From: JAFEDN01 sp963844565
Lineage (GTDB): Bacteria; Pseudomonadota; Gammaproteobacteria; Coxiellales; Coxiellaceae
Assembly: GCA_963844565.1 (NCBI GenBank)
Contig: CAWJON010000002.1
Location: 2,119,430 to 2,183,429, forward strand
Length of the DNA stretch: 64,000 nt
Direction: 5' to 3'
In this document: positions 59,499 through 64,000 of the stretch, piece after piece
Numbering within the stretch: position 1 is the stretch's first letter
How the letters are laid out: each line of letters begins with the position of its first letter
Made by a program: the position numbers and the translations under genes
Notes under the pieces: model-generated
Told to the model about the DNA's origin: nothing
What the model saw: the letters and a program-made list of their open reading frames with translations, nothing else
Database searches by the model: none

Positions 59499-59645
59499 CA
59501 GCAATTCCCGCTAAAGCGGGAATTGCTTCCTGGTTCGTATACCGAGTCCCAGCCAAGCTGGGACTCGGTAATTAAGGGGGAGATCGCTCCGCTCTTCTCC
59601 CCCTTACGATCCCCCATCAGGAAGAGATTTTCTACAAAAATTATT
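59499..59645. repeat. Modular palindromic repeat element, copy B (inverted)
   Basis: Reverse-orientation copy between gcvH and gcvPA. It holds all three hairpins: GCAATTCCCGC/GCGGGAATTGC (59511-59525 region), ACCGAGTCCCAGC/GCTGGGACTCGGT (59541-59569) and AAGGGGGAGA..TCTCCCCCTT (59574-59605), then GATCCCCCATCAGG and the TCTACAAAAATT tail. The middle hairpin has different sequence from copies A and C but the same position, so modules are exchangeable. Confidence 0.75.
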
Positions 59646-59687
59646 TTTATATTTAACATTTATTTATCTCTGTTTTATAAGTAAGAT

Positions 59688-60095
59688 TCAGCGAGAGTTA
59701 CTGCTTGATTCCACCAACGCTTGATATTTATGTGGTTCTAATAACATGGCTCGAACTTCAGTAATACTTTTAATTCTTAATCGAAATATCCAACCAGCCC
59801 CATAAGGGTCGGTGTTGATTAAGCCGGGAGTTTGTTGCAAATCTTTGTTGATAACCACAATCTCGCCGACCAACGGGCTATATACATCTGCAGCCGTTTT
59901 TACCGATTCAACCACGGCAATGTTTTGTCCAACTTGTACCGATGTGTCCAGTTTTGGTAATTCAACATAGACTAAATCCCCTAAAGCGTGCTGTGCGTAT
60001 TCAGTAATACCAATAGTTACTGTCTGCTCATCCTCAATCCTAACCCACTCATGAGATGGGGTGTATAGTAAATCGCTTGGGTAGTTATTGATCAT
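59688..60095 (-). CDS. gcvH: Glycine cleavage system H protein
   Basis: 135 residues from the ATG at 60095 (MINNYPSDLLYTPSHEWV), chosen because GAGGAAG lies just upstream; a start at 60122 would add nine residues. The lipoylated Lys is in VESVKTAADVYSPLVGEI. The swinging lipoyl arm carries intermediates between P-, T- and L-proteins. It begins about where gcvT ends. Confidence 0.95.
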   Translation of the reverse strand: MINNYPSDLLYTPSHEWVRIEDEQTVTIGITEYAQHALGDLVYVELPKLDTSVQVGQNIAVVESVKTAADVYSPLVGEIVVINKDLQQTPGLINTDPYGAGWIFRLRIKSITEVRAMLLEPHKYQALVESSSNSR

Positions 60096-60105
60096 TATGT
60101 CTTCC

Positions 60106-61173
60106 TCATTTTTTTTTAACAAAGGGTGGTTTAACGATGGACACAGGGATCCATTCTCCTCGACGCTCGACTGCTACCGCCGCTTCATTTCCGACTGGGA
60201 CCCGCGCCAAAGCAATGCCGTAACCTAATGTCGGCGAAAAACCGCCGCTGGTTATTTCGCCGATATGGTCGCCGAATTTAATGCGTTGATGGTTACGTAA
60301 TACACCGGGTTGCTGCATAATTAATCCCACCAAACGTTGGGTAAGACCTTCTTGATTTTGCTTCACCAGGGCTTCGCGACCCATAAAATCTCGATTCGCA
60401 TCTTGCCAAGCAACCGTCCAGCCTAAATTAGACTCAAGTGGAGAAGTGGACTCGTTCATATCCACTCCATATAGGTTGAGTCCGGCTTCCAATCGAAGGG
60501 TATCTCTGGCGCCAAGGCCACAAGGTTGCACCCCAACATCTAATAGTTTTTGCCAAAATAGCGGCGCTTCTTCTCCGGGTAGAATAACTTCAATGCCATC
60601 CTCACCCGTATAACCCGTGCGTGCAATTTGCCAACCTTGGTTTAATAAAAAACCAAACGGAGAAAGTTCGCGGATTGTCTGCGTTAACGCCGGGGGAAAT
60701 AGTTTATCCAAAAGACCTAAAACTTGTGGTCCCTGGACGGCAATCATTCCTAATTCAAAGCGAGTATCGACGCTGACTGCGTATTTCACTGCACATTGTT
60801 TGAACCATGCCACATCTACCGCGCGACGTCCCGCATTGACGACAATACGATAATAATTTGGATTAATCCGATAGACAATTAAATCATCAATTACGCCACC
60901 CTCGGGATTAAGCAAACACGTATAAAGCGCTTTCCCATCTTTGAGCTTCTGAACGTCGTTAGCCAACAAAAAACGTAAATATTTCGTGGCATCTGTTCCG
61001 GTTATTTCGACCACGCCCATGTGCGAGACATCAAACATACCTGCCTGCTTTCTCACCGCATGGTGTTCATTCAGTTGTGAGCCGTAATTTAAAGGCATCT
61101 GCCAACCAGCAAAATCCGCCATTTGTGCATTTAGTAGACAATGTTGAGAATAAAGGGGAGTTTGTTGGGCCAT
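60106..61173 (-). CDS. gcvT: Glycine cleavage system T protein (aminomethyltransferase)
   Basis: 355 residues. HAVRKQAGMFDVSHMGVVEITG, GGVIDDLIVYR, RTGYTGEDGIEV and LGARDTLRLEAGLNLYG are the folate and substrate-binding blocks. It transfers the methylene group to tetrahydrofolate, feeding FolD and purine synthesis. First gene of gcvT-gcvH-gcvPA-gcvPB; no glycine riboswitch is visible in the 65 bp upstream. Confidence 0.96.
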   Translation of the reverse strand: MAQQTPLYSQHCLLNAQMADFAGWQMPLNYGSQLNEHHAVRKQAGMFDVSHMGVVEITGTDATKYLRFLLANDVQKLKDGKALYTCLLNPEGGVIDDLIVYRINPNYYRIVVNAGRRAVDVAWFKQCAVKYAVSVDTRFELGMIAVQGPQVLGLLDKLFPPALTQTIRELSPFGFLLNQGWQIARTGYTGEDGIEVILPGEEAPLFWQKLLDVGVQPCGLGARDTLRLEAGLNLYGVDMNESTSPLESNLGWTVAWQDANRDFMGREALVKQNQEGLTQRLVGLIMQQPGVLRNHQRIKFGDHIGEITSGGFSPTLGYGIALARVPVGNEAAVAVERRGEWIPVSIVKPPFVKKK

Positions 61174-61238
61174 AATTTAACCTTTCTTTTTTTTGTCACA
61201 TCATACCCGTTTCGAGGCAATATTTGAATAGGCATTTA

Positions 61239-62438
61239 TTATTGCGGCCGAGCTAGTCGAGGTAAATTCCCTCTCTCCCCCATCGCATAACGCATAAAAG
61301 AATTCTTTAACCAGGGGACCTGATTGGTAAAATTTAAACCCTGACTGCGTAACTTCATCAGCCAAGAGTTTTGACTGCCAAACAGTTCTTTAAAGCCAGT
61401 CATGGCCGTGAGCATCAATGTATTATCACCTTTTCGCCACCGTTGATAACGCGACAAAGCCCTGACACTACCCAAAGGCTGTCCTTTCTGTCGAGTATCC
61501 TCTAAAATTTCGGTTAAAACGGCGACATCCATCAGCCCTAAATTGACACCTTGACCCGCTAAAGGATGAATAGTGTGCGCGGCGTCGCCAATTAACACTA
61601 AACTGTCTCGAACATATTCTTCAGCACGACGCATGATGAGAGGCACCACTTGGCAAGAAGTTAACAGTGTCATTTCTCCTAAACGATAGTCCAACGCCTT
61701 AGAAACCGCTTCATTTAGTAGTTTATGCTCTAGGTTTTTTAATCTTTCAGCCGCAGACAAGTTATTTGACCAAACCATTGCGACTTGATGAGGATTCTGC
61801 AAAGGCAAGACCCCTAGCGGACCGGTCGGTAAAAAATTTTGCCATCCGAGAGCTTGATGCGGTTTTTCAGTTTCAAGAACAGCTGTTAATGCTTCTTGCT
61901 GATAGGCGTTTTTGATTGCTACTATTTTCATTTGTTCTCTAACCCAGGATTCACTGCCATCTGCGCCGACGATAATTTCCGCTGCGATCTTTGATTCATC
62001 CTGCAGGACAACAAAATACTTGTTGTTTTCTTCAATTATTTTTTCTGGGATAGCGGGAAATTTTATCAAAACGTTGGATAAAGATTGTAATTTTTCCCAA
62101 AGCAATTTAATCAGCGCACGATTTTCCACAATAAAACCTAACTGCGGGACACCCAATTCTCTGCTATCAAAAAAAATCTCGCCACCACGGGTTGCGTCCC
62201 ATACACGCAATCCTTTTAACGGAGAAACAGCAGCAGTGGAAATATTTTGCCATACACCCAAATTTTTAAGAATTCGATGCGAAGCCATATTAATAGCGCT
62301 AACTTTGGCATCAAGCTGCGCGGGATCCCATTCTAAAATGGGTTGTTTGTTTTCGATCAGTGTGACCTGGAATCCTTGTTGACCCAAGGCAGCGGTTAAT
62401 GCCAATCCAACGATCCCAGCTCCTACAATTACTATCAT
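61239..62438 (-). CDS. UbiH/UbiF/VisC-family FAD hydroxylase 1
   Basis: 399 residues, group A flavoprotein monooxygenase. Rossmann GAGIVGLALTAAL for FAD, DG motif EIIVGADGSESWVREQ, and GDAAHTIHPLAGQGVNLGLMDVAVL. It hydroxylates a ring position in ubiquinone synthesis (UbiI/VisC or UbiF type; which one cannot be decided here). Its ATG overlaps the stop of the upstream paralogue by 4 bp. Confidence 0.88.
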   Translation of the reverse strand: MIVIVGAGIVGLALTAALGQQGFQVTLIENKQPILEWDPAQLDAKVSAINMASHRILKNLGVWQNISTAAVSPLKGLRVWDATRGGEIFFDSRELGVPQLGFIVENRALIKLLWEKLQSLSNVLIKFPAIPEKIIEENNKYFVVLQDESKIAAEIIVGADGSESWVREQMKIVAIKNAYQQEALTAVLETEKPHQALGWQNFLPTGPLGVLPLQNPHQVAMVWSNNLSAAERLKNLEHKLLNEAVSKALDYRLGEMTLLTSCQVVPLIMRRAEEYVRDSLVLIGDAAHTIHPLAGQGVNLGLMDVAVLTEILEDTRQKGQPLGSVRALSRYQRWRKGDNTLMLTAMTGFKELFGSQNSWLMKLRSQGLNFTNQVPWLKNSFMRYAMGERGNLPRLARPQ

Positions 62439-63649
62439 GTTAGATCTGAAAAGCTAGGCAAATATTCAGTAAGACCTAAAAATCTTTTTGCCATTTTATG
62501 TTTCAAGGGAGGCAACAAATCTGTGGCGATCAATCCCAATCCACGTAAATGACCAAAACCTGGAATTTGCAATCCGAAGAGTTGATTAATTCCTTGGGTT
62601 AAATGAAAAATCCAATTCTGATCTTTGGTTCGGCGGTTAATATAATTTTCTAATAAAACCAGATCGCCTAATTTTTTATTTTCTCTGAGCGCTTCTGTTA
62701 AAAGCTCACTTAAAACAGCCACATCTCTTAATCCTAAATTGAAACCTTGAGCCGCTAATGGATAAAGGGTATGCGCCGCATTGCCTAACAACACCACACC
62801 CGGTTTTACTTGTTGCTTACTTCTCTCGATTTGCAAAGGAAATTTCTGCCAATTATCCACAATGGTTAACATTCCTAATCTGCTACTCCATTTTTTATTT
62901 AAGAATGCAGTCAATTTTGCATTATCCCAAAGTTTAAAGCTGTTTTCTAATGCATTGGGAAGGGTCCAAACTAAACGAAACTGCAATGGATTGCTCAATG
63001 GCAGCAACGCTAAAATTCCTTCTGGAGTAAATCGCTCAAACGCGCGATGTCGATGAGGGAAAGGAGCTTGAACTGTCATGGCGATAGCTGTTTCTTCAAT
63101 CACCACTTTTTCCACTTCTATTCGGAGCAGATTGCGGGTGGCAGAATGGGTGCCATCGGCGCCAACTAACAATTGGGCATTGAAGGTTTTGTCTCCTTCA
63201 ATTGTCGAAACGGTCAACTCAACACCGCTTTCCTTTTCCCGAATGGATTTTAAATTTTGTATAGAAACAAAATGAACCTGATTTAATTGCGCAGCACGCT
63301 GATAAAGTATTTGCTGCAAACCATCAAAAGAAACCACATATCCCAGAGCAGGTAATTTTTCTTCTCGAGCACTAAAACTAAGCGTGCCAAAATGATTTTG
63401 TTCTGAGATATGCACCGTTTGGATCGGCACCGCTTGTTCGGATATCGAGGACCAGATATCCCAAGCCTCAAGTATTTTTTGACTACTGAGTGATAAGGAC
63501 AAGGGCCGATTATCAGAATTTTTATTATTTAGATCAGGCAAATGGTTTTCTAACACAACAATCCGTAGGCCGGTTTGCTGAAGCGCTATTATCAAGCTAG
63601 TGCCAACTAAACCGGCGCCAACAATGATTATGTCAAAATCATTTTGCAT
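62435..63649 (-). CDS. ubiH: UbiH/UbiF/VisC-family FAD hydroxylase 2 (UbiH-like)
   Basis: 404 residues. FDIIIVGAGLVGTSLIIALQQTG for FAD, LLVGADGTHSATRNLL (DG motif) and GNAAHTLYPLAAQGFNLGLRDVAVL, whose Asn in place of Asp (GNAAHT) is common in UbiH. Likely 2-octaprenyl-6-methoxyphenol hydroxylase. Paired with the next gene as in many gammaproteobacteria (ubiH-visC). The exact ring position is inferred. Confidence 0.85.
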   Translation of the reverse strand: MQNDFDIIIVGAGLVGTSLIIALQQTGLRIVVLENHLPDLNNKNSDNRPLSLSLSSQKILEAWDIWSSISEQAVPIQTVHISEQNHFGTLSFSAREEKLPALGYVVSFDGLQQILYQRAAQLNQVHFVSIQNLKSIREKESGVELTVSTIEGDKTFNAQLLVGADGTHSATRNLLRIEVEKVVIEETAIAMTVQAPFPHRHRAFERFTPEGILALLPLSNPLQFRLVWTLPNALENSFKLWDNAKLTAFLNKKWSSRLGMLTIVDNWQKFPLQIERSKQQVKPGVVLLGNAAHTLYPLAAQGFNLGLRDVAVLSELLTEALRENKKLGDLVLLENYINRRTKDQNWIFHLTQGINQLFGLQIPGFGHLRGLGLIATDLLPPLKHKMAKRFLGLTEYLPSFSDLT

Positions 63650-63799
63650 CAGGAATGCCTAACCTATGATGGGTATGTTACTTGCAAATTACGATGGAAA
63701 TCATACTGCGATTGCAACGTAAGATCAATCGATCAACTATATCAGCCGTTTTGCCCTTATTAGGCAGACGACCAATGCCTTGCCGCCGGCTAAACAAAT

Positions 63800-64000
63800 C
63801 CCACTCCGGCTTGTTCAGCGACATCCGCCTGCTTTAGTTTATATCCTCGCATCGGCGAAGCCGATGCTCGGAATAAAAGGGGGAGATCGCTACCGCTCTT
63901 CTCCCCCTTTAATCCCCCATCGGGTAAGGATTTTTCTACGAAAATTTTCTGTTTATAGTGACTGCGCGAAAAAATCTCCATTGACGGGCCGCGTTACACC
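63800..64000. repeat. Second copy of the 43-kb inner repeat, with palindromic element copy C nested in it
   Basis: 63800-63833 (CCACTCCGGCTTGTTCAGCG and on) is nearly the reverse complement of 43141-43174. 63968-64000 matches 43096-43130 (GAAAAA..TCC..TGACGGGCC). Between them, 63838-63950 is palindromic element copy C in inverted orientation: TCCTCGCATCGGC/GCCGATGCTCGGA, AAAGGGGGAGA..TCTCCCCCTTT, ATCCCCCATCGGGTAAGG and the TTTTTCTACGAAAATTTTC end; the AGCAATT hairpin is absent. The outer repeat continues past the window. Confidence 0.65.

Noticed and set aside
61174..61238. Glycine riboswitch upstream of gcvT
   Set aside because: Only 65 bp lie between the genes and no aptamer-like sequence is seen.

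Overview
The window is one contiguous stretch of an AT-rich gammaproteobacterial chromosome. I infer a host-associated member of the Legionellales (Coxiella/Legionella side). The reasons are the gene content (fis-purH-purD, split gcvPA/gcvPB, paired UbiH-family hydroxylases, tyrS next to an M23 peptidase and anmK), several effector-like genes (a eukaryotic-type kinase, a toxin-type glycosyltransferase, large orphan proteins), and a group I intron in the 23S rRNA gene, a habit also known from Coxiella. No species name can be supported from the sequence alone.

Layout. 1-0.9 kb: 3' part of an effector-like gene. 0.9-4.5 kb: three paralogous outer-membrane barrel genes, each with its own promoter and a conserved 5'-UTR hairpin, and each ending at a near-identical terminator. 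4.7-15.4 kb: housekeeping genes (mutT-like, fis-purH-purD, dnaQ, rnhA, a methyltransferase, a lytic transglycosylase, folD), two orphans and three small disordered proteins. 15.5-21.3 kb (minus): rRNA operon 16S - decayed tRNA-Ile - tRNA-Ala - 23S (with intron) - 5S. 21.4-21.6 kb: a probable 6S RNA. 21.6-26.8 kb: radical SAM protein, toxin-type glycosyltransferase, 784-residue orphan. 26.95-37.3 kb: complete type I-E CRISPR-Cas locus. 37.4-42.5 kb: anmK, M23 peptidase, tyrS, NlpC/P60 lipoprotein. 42.5-43.25 kb: repeat element. 43.3-49.8 kb: OMP, patatin, TetR, DUF72 and small metabolic or unknown genes. 49.9-53.0 kb: large kinase-like protein. 53.0-56.3 kb: NAD salvage pair (pncA-pncB), GT2, PfpI. 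56.6-61.2 kb: glycine cleavage system. 61.2-63.7 kb: two ubiquinone-pathway hydroxylases. The right edge holds nested repeat elements.

Most notable. In the 0.5-kb gap between cas3 and cas8e, on the strand opposite the cas genes, lies a degenerate two-repeat mini-CRISPR. Its 5' handle and Cas6e stem are retained. Its about 21-nt pseudo-spacer matches (18 of 19) a site with an AAG PAM directly upstream, overlapping the -10 of its own putative promoter. This is the layout expected for a Cascade-guided autoregulatory or antitoxin-type RNA (CreA/CreR-like). A second promoter plus strong hairpin in the same gap may be its partner. The locus therefore looks like a type I-E system with a built-in RNA control module; that function is inferred, while the repeats, PAM and match are directly visible.
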